NCBI RefSeq assembly: GCF_018853815.1
Contig: NZ_JAAOMP010000153.1
Coordinates: 1-64,000, forward strand
From: Acidithiobacillus sulfurivorans
Lineage (GTDB): Bacteria; Pseudomonadota; Gammaproteobacteria; Acidithiobacillales; Acidithiobacillaceae
DNA: 64,000 bases
Reading direction: 5' to 3'
The notes under the pieces were generated by a model. That model ran no database searches. It saw only the letters and a program-made list of their open reading frames with translations, and was not told the DNA's origin. The translations under genes were made by a program, and so were the position numbers. Each line of letters begins with the position of its first letter. The first letter of the stretch is position 1. Shown piece after piece: positions 7,986 to 15,950 of this stretch.

Positions 7986-9065
7986 TTAATGACTTTCATA
8001 ACCTGCCAGATGGGTGATGCGCTTGCGGAACACCCAGATTTGATAAACGTTATAAGTAATCATCACGGGCACAAATCCAGTCATGAACAGGGTGAGAATG
8101 GCCAGATCATTCGCCGGATTACCGCCCTGACTGATGGTCCAGGTTTGCGGGATGATGTAGGGGAAATTGGTTGCCCACATCCCTCCCCACATGAACAAGA
8201 CAATGGCCCCACACCAAAGCAGTGCGGCGAAATCACGGTGGGCTGCGTGATTGCTCATCATTTTGTAGGCAGAAATCAGGATGGCAATGAGCAGGATCAG
8301 CCATCCGAACCAGCCGCTCCCCGTCCATTGGGCGGCATCGGGCATGATTGCGTAGGACCAGATCAAGGTGATGACTACCGCCGCCAGCGCCAGGAAGGAA
8401 AACAGAGTGGCAGACTTGTGGGCCTTGAGATAAATAGGATCATCCTGCTCAAAACGGGCACAAAGGTACAAGGTGCCTGCCAGACCACCGGCGATCAAAG
8501 CCCCAATGCCTGTCCAGATGCTGAAAGCAGAAAGAAAGCTCAGGGCGTTGCCGGAAAAGTGCGGAACCGTATTCACAAACGGGTCATTGGCCACCTGAAT
8601 GCCTTGCGCGTTGCCGGTATTCATTTGAAAGCCCAGCAAGGTAGCTCCAAGTGCAATCCCCGCAAAAAGGGCCGCGACCAGACTGCCAAGGCCAAACATG
8701 AAGCCCCAGAATTTGCGGCTGCTTTGGGCGTGGACATGAAATTCAAAGGCCACCGCCCGGGAAATGATGCCCCAAAGCGCAAACATCAACGGGATCATCA
8801 GATAGTTGAATGTGGACCCATAAACCAGAGGAAAGGCCCCGAAAATCACGCCACCGGCCACCACCAGCCAGGTTTCATTGGCATCCCAGGTGCCCGCCAT
8901 GGAGGACATGACGGCCGCCCGATCATTCTCATTGTTGAGGAGCAGGGAAAATACACCGGCTCCCAGATCTGCACCATCGAGAACAATATAAATGACGAAG
9001 AAAACCCCTAACAAAATCCACCAGAATGTACTTAAGGTGCTATGAATACGAAATATTTCATGCAT
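7986..9065 (-). CDS. cydB: Cytochrome bd ubiquinol oxidase subunit II
   Basis: A 359-residue polytopic membrane protein of the CydB family with about nine hydrophobic segments. Family marks are Leu-Asp-Gly-Ala-Asp-Leu-Gly-Ala-Gly near the start, Trp-Asp-Ala-Asn-Glu-Thr-Trp-Leu, and the Ser-Arg-Ala-Val-Ala-Phe-Glu-Phe stretch. CydB pairs with CydA to reduce oxygen to water with quinol electrons. The gene starts 11 bp after cydA and is followed by a strong terminator. No CydX-sized frame fits between the cydB stop and the terminator. It is a close paralogue of the plus-strand cydB at 14789. Confidence 0.95.
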   Translation of the reverse strand: MHEIFRIHSTLSTFWWILLGVFFVIYIVLDGADLGAGVFSLLLNNENDRAAVMSSMAGTWDANETWLVVAGGVIFGAFPLVYGSTFNYLMIPLMFALWGIISRAVAFEFHVHAQSSRKFWGFMFGLGSLVAALFAGIALGATLLGFQMNTGNAQGIQVANDPFVNTVPHFSGNALSFLSAFSIWTGIGALIAGGLAGTLYLCARFEQDDPIYLKAHKSATLFSFLALAAVVITLIWSYAIMPDAAQWTGSGWFGWLILLIAILISAYKMMSNHAAHRDFAALLWCGAIVLFMWGGMWATNFPYIIPQTWTISQGGNPANDLAILTLFMTGFVPVMITYNVYQIWVFRKRITHLAGYESH

Positions 9066-9076
9066 GGTATCGGTCC

Positions 9077-10525
9077 TCAGTTCAGCTTGTTCATTGTCGG
9101 TTTGGCGAAAGTCGGCTTGGCAATTCCGCCACCGGATGGATGTGCATCATGATCCGAAGCACCAATGACCGGGCTGGTCATATCGGGTCCTTTTTGGATA
9201 ACCCGGGTAAAGAAGTACCAGGCACCCCCCCAAACCATCAATTCGAAAATGATGTAGCCAATCAGCCAGAAGGATTCAGCAGTCACACTCATGTGGCTGA
9301 CACCTTGCCAGGTCCGCATCAGGTTATAAACGACCCAGGGCTGACGGCCGATTTCACGCGTCCACCAGCCGGTCCAGACGGCCAGATAGGGTAAAAAGCC
9401 GCTGAATACCATAAGGCGCAGGAACAGCGGATTTTTGCGCAGATGTTCCGCCGTCAATTTCCCCCGCAGGCGCAACCAGTTACCCCAGAGTGCCATGAAA
9501 AACAGGAAGAAGCCGATGGTGACCATCACCCGGAATGCATAAAAAGGGACCCACACATTGGGCCGATCATTCGGGGCAAAATGATCCATGCCGGTGACTA
9601 CGCCGTCCCAGGTATGGGTTTCCAGCAAGCTGAGGACATGGGGAATCTGGATGGAGAACAGATTCTTCCCAGCGGAAACATCAGGAATGGCAATCAGATT
9701 CCAGCTGGTATTGGGTTTGCCATCGGGCAGATAGGTGTGAAAATGGCCTTCCATGGCGGCGAGAGAGGTCGGTTGATCGTGCGCCACTTCCCGCCCCAGT
9801 TCGTCACCAATAAAAATCTGCAGCGGGGTGATGATGATCAGGGCCAGCAAAGTCGGCTTCAGGAGTTTGGTGAACAAATTGGCCTGGCGATTTTTCAAAA
9901 TAAACCAGGCGCTGACCGCCGCAAAGAAAAACAGGGCTAATTCGACGGTGGCTACCCACATATGCGGGAAGCCAATGTTAAAGTTCGGGTTAAAAATGGC
10001 TTGCCACCAGTTGGTGACCTGAAACAGACCATCTTTCAGAACAACCCCGGTCGGCGACTGCATCCAGCCATTGGCGACCAGAATCCACATAGCTGAAAGG
10101 CTGGACGAGAGGGCGACGTTGAATGTCGAAAAAGCATGCATCCCCTTACCGATTTTTCCCCAGCCAAAAATCATCAGGCCAATGAAACCGGCCTCGTACA
10201 TGAAGGCGGTAATGGTTTCAAAGCCGAGAATGTTTCCGAAAAAAGGGCCAACAGCCTGGGAAAAAGGACCATAGAGAATGCCAAAGGCCATTTCCATGGT
10301 CACGCCCGTGGCCACACCAGCGCCGAAATTGACGATAAACAGCTTTTCAAAAAAGCGTTGCAGGCGATACCAGTGTTCATTGCCGGTCTTCAGCCAGGCA
10401 ATTTCCAGAAAAAAAAGCAGCCAGGACATGCCAATGGTCACCGGAGTCCACAGAATATGTAGCGAGGTAATCCAGGCAAAATCGAGGCGACTGAGAAGCA
10501 CGGGTAAAGTGTCTTCAATAATCAT
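9077..10525 (-). CDS. cydA: Cytochrome bd ubiquinol oxidase subunit I, CIO-like
   Basis: A 482-residue CydA. Heme-ligand context is seen in Ser-Leu-His-Ile-Leu-Trp-Thr-Pro (His23), and the family motif Gly-Arg-Gln-Pro-Trp-Val-Val-Tyr-Asn-Leu-Met-Arg-Thr lies near residue 390. It is shorter than E. coli CydA (522 residues) because the periplasmic quinol loop is short, as in the cyanide-insensitive oxidase type. The C-terminal tail ends in a Gly-Gly-Gly-x-Ala-Lys-Pro-Thr-Phe-Ala-Lys repeat shared with the second copy. The upstream region holds a possible degenerate Fnr site and, further off, a large palindrome. Established role: oxygen reductase with high oxygen affinity. Confidence 0.95.
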   Translation of the reverse strand: MIIEDTLPVLLSRLDFAWITSLHILWTPVTIGMSWLLFFLEIAWLKTGNEHWYRLQRFFEKLFIVNFGAGVATGVTMEMAFGILYGPFSQAVGPFFGNILGFETITAFMYEAGFIGLMIFGWGKIGKGMHAFSTFNVALSSSLSAMWILVANGWMQSPTGVVLKDGLFQVTNWWQAIFNPNFNIGFPHMWVATVELALFFFAAVSAWFILKNRQANLFTKLLKPTLLALIIITPLQIFIGDELGREVAHDQPTSLAAMEGHFHTYLPDGKPNTSWNLIAIPDVSAGKNLFSIQIPHVLSLLETHTWDGVVTGMDHFAPNDRPNVWVPFYAFRVMVTIGFFLFFMALWGNWLRLRGKLTAEHLRKNPLFLRLMVFSGFLPYLAVWTGWWTREIGRQPWVVYNLMRTWQGVSHMSVTAESFWLIGYIIFELMVWGGAWYFFTRVIQKGPDMTSPVIGASDHDAHPSGGGIAKPTFAKPTMNKLN

Positions 10526-10683
10526 AGTTGAATCCTTAGTGAACGGTTATTTTTAGGTGTTGCCACCGAAGATAAAAGCATCTTTTGTTCCTGACTGAAT
10601 TGCTCGGATTCAACACATATAAAAACATGAGCTTATATTATTATTCGGTGATCTATTTTGGCTCGCCGGTTTATATCACCCAC

Positions 10684-10732
10684 AATAGACCGGTTCATAT
10701 GAACCATGATGGTTCATATGAACCGGTCTATT
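10684..10732. promoter_or_regulatory. 49-bp perfect inverted repeat built from two 14-bp palindromes
   Basis: Two 24-base arms flank one central base at 10708. Inside each arm is the self-palindrome GGTTCATATGAACC, so the motif GGTTCA appears four times in alternating orientation. There is no T-run on either strand, which argues against a terminator. It sits between cydA (starting at 10525, leftward) and the SPOR-domain gene (starting about 10817, rightward). A double operator for a dimeric repressor is the simplest reading; the cognate regulator is not identified. Confidence 0.6.
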
Positions 10733-10816
10733 CAAGCTAGGCTTGTGCGGATCAAAATTGTAGTATGGGCATACCTTGAAGATCTTCGGAGCGCGGGTGA
10801 ACCGCCAAAAAAACGC

Positions 10817-11434
10817 ATGAAAAATACAGATACTGTCTCCACACCGACCCAGGTATTGCAAAGCAGACACAACCGCTTAGGTGTACTGCTTTTGATCGTC
10901 TTTTTTCTGGTCATTTTGCTGGCTCTATCTTTCATGTGGAAAGCGTGGTCCGTTGCTGTACCGGAAAAAGCCAAAATGAGTACTTCAGGTGCTAGCAGCG
11001 TGTTTCTGACCTTGCCAAAAACGGTTGCCGCAACCGGCCCCACAGTTTCCACAGCAAAATCGCTGTTGATCACTTCGGCAACCCGGTCCGTTTTTTCTTC
11101 ACAGATAACTGCACCTTCAGCGCCAAGCCCTGCTAAAGTTCTGGCAGCTGTTCCTGCAGCCGTAAAACCGGTAAAAACTCCCCATCCTTGTCAACAAGCG
11201 GGCTGGTATGTGCAACTGGGTGCTTTTGGAAAAGTCAGTATGGCTGAACAATTGCTGCAGCAAGTGGATAAAGCGGGTGTCAAAGCCTGCGTGGGGACGC
11301 TTTCGGTCAACCACCTGTTTCGTGTGCTGGTGGGGCCGCAATCCAGCAAAAGCGAGGCGGGATCAGCGGCCACGGGAATTGGCAAAAAATCCGGGCAGAA
11401 GGGTGCCTATCCGCAGTATTGGGCTCCTGAATAA
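10817..11434 (+). CDS. SPOR-domain membrane protein
   Basis: A 205-residue protein with a short cytoplasmic tail and one membrane helix (roughly residues 20-42). A Ser/Thr/Ala/Pro-rich linker and a C-terminal SPOR domain of about 70 residues follow, beginning Gly-Trp-Tyr-Val-Gln-Leu-Gly-Ala-Phe and ending in Arg-Val-Leu-Val-Gly-Pro. SPOR domains bind denuded septal peptidoglycan; FtsN and DedD share this layout. The ATG at 10817 is preferred: the alternative ATG at 10706 lies inside the large palindrome and would add a poorly protein-like N-terminus. The ribosome binding site is weak, so the start is uncertain. An Fnr-like regulator follows after 8 bp. Confidence 0.75.
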   Translation: MKNTDTVSTPTQVLQSRHNRLGVLLLIVFFLVILLALSFMWKAWSVAVPEKAKMSTSGASSVFLTLPKTVAATGPTVSTAKSLLITSATRSVFSSQITAPSAPSPAKVLAAVPAAVKPVKTPHPCQQAGWYVQLGAFGKVSMAEQLLQQVDKAGVKACVGTLSVNHLFRVLVGPQSSKSEAGSAATGIGKKSGQKGAYPQYWAPE

Positions 11435-11442
11435 ATGGTTTC

Positions 11443-12162
11443 ATGAATAGCGAAATTACCATTAAACGCTCTGATTGCCTGCAATGTCGCATGCGTGACC
11501 AAAGTATATTTGCCGGACTGGATACCGAAGAACTCTGCAGTCTGGGTATGGAAGTGCAGGATATACATTGTAGGCATGGAGACGTTCTTTATCGGATGAG
11601 AGAACCTGCCCGTTATGCTTATACCTTGCGTAACGGCGCGGTAAAGCTGGTAAGTTCTCTGGAAAGCGGTCAGGAAGTGATCGTTCGTTTGCTTCATCAC
11701 GGAGATCTGCTGGGTTTTGAAGGCATGCAGGGAGAATGTCATCGCCATAGTGCTATTGTTCTTGCTCCGAGCCAGCTCTGTCGACTTGATCTGGCAGAAC
11801 TCCAGCGCTTGTCGGAACGTCTGCCCAAAGTCCGGGAGGCCATTTTGCAGCGTTGGCAGGATGCCCTGCAAAAAAGTGAAGAACGGATTATTGAACTGGG
11901 CGCTAAACGGGCCGAGGCCCGGCTGGCGACTTTTTTGCTGCAGTGGGCACAGCGCTATCCGCAATTGCGCAGTTTACCTTTCCCGTTGACGCGAACAGAT
12001 ATCGCCGCCTTTCTGGGTCTTTCTACCGAGCATGTCAGTCGGATTATGGCAGATTTCAAGCGTCAGGCATTGATTCAGGAGCAGGGTGGTCAACTGGAAA
12101 TCCTGAAGCCACAAAGTCTTGCGCATATCGCCGGCATGCCGGATGAGCACAAACCCGACTAA
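11443..12162 (+). CDS. Crp/Fnr family regulator with incomplete cysteine set (copy 1)
   Basis: A 239-residue protein with an N-terminal cysteine segment, a cyclic-nucleotide-type beta-roll with Gly-Asp-Leu-Leu-Gly-Phe, and a C-terminal helix-turn-helix (Asp-Ile-Ala-Ala-Phe-Leu-Gly-Leu-Ser-Thr-Glu-His-Val-Ser-Arg). E. coli Fnr holds its iron-sulfur cluster with Cys20, Cys23, Cys29 and Cys122. Here Cys12 and Cys15 match the first two and Cys113 the last, but the third position is Ser21. It may therefore bind a cluster differently or not at all. It lies 8 bp after the SPOR gene. Its neighbours are two cytochrome bd operons, so control of oxidase expression is a reasonable inference. A close paralogue follows the second cydAB. 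Confidence 0.88.
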   Translation: MNSEITIKRSDCLQCRMRDQSIFAGLDTEELCSLGMEVQDIHCRHGDVLYRMREPARYAYTLRNGAVKLVSSLESGQEVIVRLLHHGDLLGFEGMQGECHRHSAIVLAPSQLCRLDLAELQRLSERLPKVREAILQRWQDALQKSEERIIELGAKRAEARLATFLLQWAQRYPQLRSLPFPLTRTDIAAFLGLSTEHVSRIMADFKRQALIQEQGGQLEILKPQSLAHIAGMPDEHKPD

Positions 12163-12173
12163 ATCAGTCAAAA

Positions 12174-12187
12174 TTGATTTTTCTCAA
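12174..12187. promoter_or_regulatory. Fnr-box-like site (TTGAT-N4-CTCAA)
   Basis: It matches the consensus TTGAT-N4-ATCAA with one mismatch. It lies 12 bp after the regulator stop codon and about 140 bp before the 159-residue gene at 12330. It may control that gene. Confidence 0.35.
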
Positions 12188-12329
12188 TGCCGCTCTGCTG
12201 TGGCTGCAGGATACTCTCCCTTAAGTAAGTTCTGATGATGTTGTATTCACCAGATATCAAAAACCATTGATGTAGCTGTACCGGCTAACCGCCTGGGCGG
12301 CCTACAGGCTCAACTTAAGGAGTATCTAT

Positions 12330-12809
12330 ATGTTCTCACAGCAAAATATGAATATTGGTATGCGTGGGGCGGGTCGTGATCCTGTCCGGGCTACCCGTCA
12401 CCAACATGACCAGAATGTTTTCCATCGCCTTCTGGCGTTGCACGATGATATTCAGCGTGATCTGGAAATGTTGCCCGATGGGATTCGCTCGCGAACCCGT
12501 TCGCACAATCCGGAAGTGGTCACTTTATTGCATGATCACGTTCCTGCCATGAAGCAGCGCTTGCACGAAAATTTTGGCCTGCGTTTTTGGGATCCGGCTT
12601 TCGCCGAGCTGTTCGCTCAGCATGACAAAGTGCAAATGGAAGTCAGCCTGATTCCAGATGGCGTAATGATTGAAGAACGTAGCGATGATCCTAATGTGGT
12701 GACCCTGATCCAGGCCCACGGACAAGTGATTAATTTGTTCGTCGCCCATGGTGAAAAGCAGGCGCAGCAGGAAAGTCCTTTGCCGGCAGAGTACCGCCGG
12801 GTTTTGTAA
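12330..12809 (+). CDS. Internally duplicated His-rich protein, function unknown
   Basis: A 159-residue protein made of two similar halves: Leu-His-Asp-x-x-Gln followed by Leu-Pro-Asp-Gly-Ile and Pro-Glu-Val-Val-Thr-Leu-Leu in the first, and Gln-His-Asp-x-x-Gln, Ile-Pro-Asp-Gly-Val and Pro-Asn-Val-Val-Thr-Leu-Ile in the second. It is rich in histidine, which may mean metal or heme binding. There is no signal peptide or membrane helix. Proteins of this look occur in other bacteria, but I cannot name the family. An AAGGAG is placed well before the ATG. An Fnr-box-like site lies upstream. The last 65 bp of the gene belong to a 67-bp sequence repeated at 17271. Confidence 0.65.
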   Translation: MFSQQNMNIGMRGAGRDPVRATRHQHDQNVFHRLLALHDDIQRDLEMLPDGIRSRTRSHNPEVVTLLHDHVPAMKQRLHENFGLRFWDPAFAELFAQHDKVQMEVSLIPDGVMIEERSDDPNVVTLIQAHGQVINLFVAHGEKQAQQESPLPAEYRRVL

Positions 12810-12811
12810 GA
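12745..12811 (+). repeat. 67-bp exact direct repeat, copy 1 (3' end of the 159-residue gene)
   Basis: Identical base for base to 17271-17337. It contains the last 21 codons and stop of the gene at 12330 plus two more bases. Near its end, CCGGC and GCCGG could form a hairpin ahead of GTTTTG, a weak terminator. The two copies bracket the second cytochrome bd module. Confidence 0.9.
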
Positions 12812-13244
12812 GGCTTGTCCGTAGCCCAAAGTCCCTAACAGGTCAGCGACGTATTGTTCTGCGCCGCCGTCGAAAAGTTGCTCATGTCATTGTAACCGGT
12901 ATTGTCGATGAACGTGCTTATCCCGAGACCCTTCCGCATTTGGAAGGGGGGCGTCACGGATAGTGCTTACAGGCATGGGCAAATTCCCTCTCGTTATCAG
13001 TTTCGAATTTCAGCCAAAGATTATCAATAGTCATTTTCGTGGACGGCTGGTGCATATGACCATGGTCAATTAGATTTTTGGTGGTTGAAATACACAATAT
13101 AAGAATGACAAAAATCATTTCAGATCAGTAATATATTGATTGTTATAGAGCCAATAAAATGGCACAGATTATGCTGCATATGAGAATGCTGACTGGTATC
13201 TTAAAGCGGTCATCATGCCAACTTTTTCGTTGAAGGAGTTTGTT
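12812..13244. other. Gene-free region with a hairpin, upstream of the second cydA
   Basis: About 430 bp without a convincing gene. A 7-bp hairpin (CCCTTCC at 12929-12935, GGAAGGG at 12942-12948) has no T-run. The right part, from about 13060, is AT-rich and holds the probable cydA promoter. A possible -10 (TTATAG near 13143) is placed so that the Fnr-like site at 13105-13118 would sit close to -42. Confidence 0.4.
13105..13118. promoter_or_regulatory. Fnr/Crp-type dyad upstream of the second cydA
   Basis: The dyad ATGA-CAAAAA-TCAT has the TGA-N6-TCA core of the Fnr/Crp family with symmetric outer bases. It lies about 127 bp before the cydA start. Two Fnr-like regulator genes lie nearby. Confidence 0.4.
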
Positions 13245-14699
13245 ATGCTTGTTGAAAACTCATTACCCATCCTGTTGAGTCGACTCGACTTTGCTTGGAT
13301 TACTTCTATGCACATCCTCTGGACCCCATTAACCATCGGGGTGTCCTGGATTCTTTTCGGGTTGGAAGTGGCCTGGCTGCGTTCTGGAGATGAACGATGG
13401 TATCGCTTGAATCGTTTCTTTGAAAAAATCTTTATTGTTAATTTCGGGGCCGGTGTGGCTACCGGTGTCACCATGGAAATGGCTTTTGGTATTCTTTACG
13501 GGCCGTTCTCGCAGGCCGTGGGTCCCTTCTTTGGGAATATTCTCGGCTTTGAAACCATTACTGCCTTTATGTATGAAGCCGGTTTCATTGGCCTCATGGT
13601 TTTTGGTTGGAACAAGATCGGCAAAGGTATGCATTTGTTTTCTACCTTCAACGTGGCGTTTGCTTCCAGTTTGTCGGCCTACTGGATTCTGGTGGCCAAT
13701 GGCTGGATGCAGACTCCCGATGGCATCGTGCTGAAAGACGGCCTGTTTCAGGTGACGAATTGGTGGAGTGCCATTTTTAATGAGAGCAATAATTGGGGCT
13801 TTCCCCATATGTGGGTGGCTACCATGATCTTGGGCTTTTTTGTGTTGGCCGGGACCAGTGCCTGGTTTATTCTCAAGAATCGTCACGCCGATTTGTTCGT
13901 CAAGATGTTGAAGCCTGCTATTCTGGCGTTATTGATCGCGACGCCGATACAAATCTGGTTAGGGGATAGTCTGGGGGTCGATGTGGCCCATAGTGAACCG
14001 ACCACACTGGCCGCCATGGAAGGACATTTTCATACTTATCTACCCGATGGTAAACCAAACACTGCCTGGAATCTGATTGCCATTCCCAACGCCGCCAACG
14101 ATGCAAGTCTGTTTTCGATTCGGATACCCCATGTATTAAGTCTGCTGGAAACACACACCTTAAATGGCGTGGTTCCCGGTCTGGATCAGTTCCCGGCCAA
14201 GGATCGCCCCGATGTCTGGGTGCCTTTCTATTCCTTCCGGATCATGGTAGCCATCGGCTTCTTCCTGTTCTTTATGGCGCTATGGGGCACCATGCTCATC
14301 CTGCGTGGCCAACTCACCGTGGCAGGATTGCGTAAACGTCCCTGGTTTTTGCGGACGATGGTCTTTAGTGCTTTTTTACCGTATTTGGCCATATGGACGG
14401 GTTGGTGGACCCGCGAAGTAGGGCGTCAACCCTGGGTGGTTTATAACCTGATGCGCACCTATGAAGGCACCAGTCACATGGGGCTGGGACAGGAAATTGT
14501 CTGGTTTCTCGGATATGGCGTATTTGAACTGACCGTCTGGGCCGGTGCCTGGTATTTCTTCTCCCGCGTGATCCGCAAGGGTCCTGATCTGGAAAGTCCT
14601 TTACCGGGTGAGCCAGAACAGGATTCTGATCAGGAACACGCCGGTGGTGGATTGGCGAAACCGACCTTTGCCAAACCCACCTTCGGAAAATCTCATTAA
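13245..14699 (+). CDS. cydA: Cytochrome bd ubiquinol oxidase subunit I, second copy
   Basis: A 484-residue CydA, closely similar to the minus-strand copy at 9077 along its whole length, including the Gly-Arg-Gln-Pro-Trp-Val-Val-Tyr motif and the Gly-Gly-Gly-x-Ala-Lys-Pro-Thr-Phe-Ala-Lys tail. The short quinol loop again suggests the CIO-like class. The ATG at 13245 has AAGGAG six bases upstream and gives the same N-terminus as copy 1; an ATG at 13215 has no comparable site. An Fnr-type dyad lies upstream. It heads an operon with cydB and two or three small genes ending in an Fnr-like regulator. Confidence 0.95.
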   Translation: MLVENSLPILLSRLDFAWITSMHILWTPLTIGVSWILFGLEVAWLRSGDERWYRLNRFFEKIFIVNFGAGVATGVTMEMAFGILYGPFSQAVGPFFGNILGFETITAFMYEAGFIGLMVFGWNKIGKGMHLFSTFNVAFASSLSAYWILVANGWMQTPDGIVLKDGLFQVTNWWSAIFNESNNWGFPHMWVATMILGFFVLAGTSAWFILKNRHADLFVKMLKPAILALLIATPIQIWLGDSLGVDVAHSEPTTLAAMEGHFHTYLPDGKPNTAWNLIAIPNAANDASLFSIRIPHVLSLLETHTLNGVVPGLDQFPAKDRPDVWVPFYSFRIMVAIGFFLFFMALWGTMLILRGQLTVAGLRKRPWFLRTMVFSAFLPYLAIWTGWWTREVGRQPWVVYNLMRTYEGTSHMGLGQEIVWFLGYGVFELTVWAGAWYFFSRVIRKGPDLESPLPGEPEQDSDQEHAGGGLAKPTFAKPTFGKSH

Positions 14700-14708
14700 G
14701 TGCTACCC

Positions 14709-14734
14709 GTACCCCGCAGTACGCTGCGGGGTAC
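14709..14734 (+). other. Strong stem-loop between cydA and cydB
   Basis: An 11-bp perfect stem (GTACCCCGCAG with CTGCGGGGTAC) closes a four-base loop TACG, nine bases after the cydA stop. There is no T-run, so termination is unlikely. It could protect or delimit the cydA mRNA and set the CydA:CydB ratio. Confidence 0.6.
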
Positions 14735-14788
14735 GTCCCGGAGGCCAAGCGCGGCTTCCAGGGATTTTGATTGAAGGAGTAATACAAC

Positions 14789-15871
14789 ATGTTTGATCTT
14801 GCCAGAATCGCCACCACCTTGACGACGTGGTGGTGGCTGTTACTCAGTCTGATGTTTCTCTTCTATATTGCCCTGGATGGTGCCGATCTGGGCGCCGGGG
14901 TGTTTGCTCTTTTTTCTCCGGAAGAGCAGGAACGTGGCGCCATTATGGCTTCCATGGCCGGTATGTGGGATGGCAATGAAACCTGGCTGGTCGTGGCCGG
15001 TGGCGTCCTGTTTGGCGCTTTTCCTCTGGTTTATGGATCGGCTTTCAACTATCTGATGATTCCTTTGATGTTCGCCTTATGGGGGATCATTTCGCGGGCT
15101 GTAGCCTTTGAGTTTCATGTCCATGCAACCGGAAGTAAGCGTTTTTGGGGTTGGGCATTTGCCGTCGGGAGTTTTATGGCGCCTTTTGGAGCTGGTGTGG
15201 CCTTGGGAGCCACTTTGCAGGGCTTTCCCATGCAGGCCGGTGCGGCCATGGCCAAAGGGGCTCCAGGCCTTTTTGTAAATTCGCCCGTTCCACATTTTAC
15301 CGGGACGGCACTCACTTTTCTGACCCCCTTCAGTATCTTCACCGGTTTTGGAGCCGTCATTACGGCCGGGCTGGCAGGCGGTCTTTACCTGTGTGCACGC
15401 TTTGAAAAAGGCGATCCGATCAACGTCAAGGCACAGCGCTGGACGACTCTTTTCTCTTATCTGGCCTTGATTGCAATCGTTATTACTCTGGTATGGTCCT
15501 ATGCCATTTTCCCCTGGGCAGCCGCAAAATGGACAGGTCCTTATTGGTGGGTATGGGCTTTGTGGCTCTTGGTGGTCCTGTTTTTCGCCTTCAAATCCAT
15601 GATGAACCATTCCATGCAAAAAGACTTTGTTGCCTTGCTGTGGGGTGAAGGGGTTGTGGTTCTCCTGTGGTTTGCTATGTGGGCCACCATGTTTCCCTAC
15701 ATTGTTCCGGAAACCTGGACCATCCAGGCGGCCGCCAATCCGGCTAATTCCATTGCCGTGTTTACGTTGTTCATGACCGGGTTTGTGCCCATCATGATTA
15801 TGTACAATGCCTATCAAATCTGGGTATTCCGGGGTCGTACGACGAAAATGGCCAGTTACGGCGGTCATTAG
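14789..15871 (+). CDS. cydB: Cytochrome bd ubiquinol oxidase subunit II, second copy
   Basis: A 360-residue CydB with the same marks as the first copy (Leu-Asp-Gly-Ala-Asp-Leu-Gly-Ala-Gly, Trp-Asp-Gly-Asn-Glu-Thr-Trp-Leu) and the same C-terminal Tyr-Gln-Ile-Trp-Val-Phe-Arg. AAGGAG precedes the ATG. The 89-bp gap from cydA holds a strong stem-loop, unlike copy 1 where the gap is 11 bp. After the stop, an imperfect GC-rich hairpin (about 15880-15910) lacks a T-run and may partly attenuate the downstream small genes. Confidence 0.95.
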   Translation: MFDLARIATTLTTWWWLLLSLMFLFYIALDGADLGAGVFALFSPEEQERGAIMASMAGMWDGNETWLVVAGGVLFGAFPLVYGSAFNYLMIPLMFALWGIISRAVAFEFHVHATGSKRFWGWAFAVGSFMAPFGAGVALGATLQGFPMQAGAAMAKGAPGLFVNSPVPHFTGTALTFLTPFSIFTGFGAVITAGLAGGLYLCARFEKGDPINVKAQRWTTLFSYLALIAIVITLVWSYAIFPWAAAKWTGPYWWVWALWLLVVLFFAFKSMMNHSMQKDFVALLWGEGVVVLLWFAMWATMFPYIVPETWTIQAAANPANSIAVFTLFMTGFVPIMIMYNAYQIWVFRGRTTKMASYGGH

Positions 15872-15950
15872 AACCTGAAGGGAAGGGCAGGCTTTTCGCT
15901 GTCCTTTCCCCATGTTGCGTAGCAGACGGAAACTATTCATGGAGTTATTT

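Noticed and set aside
7929-9011. A 360-codon open frame antisense to the first cydB
   Set aside because: It lies fully within a well-supported cydB on the other strand, has low-complexity His/Gly/Gln-rich composition typical of a shadow frame, and has no ribosome binding site.
10706-10816. N-terminal extension of the SPOR-domain protein
   Set aside because: The start would lie in the centre of the large palindrome and the added residues are basic and unlike a normal start of this family.
12748-12963. An open frame of 71 codons across the 67-bp repeat
   Set aside because: It overlaps the end of the His-rich gene in another frame and has a run of basic residues with no start signal.
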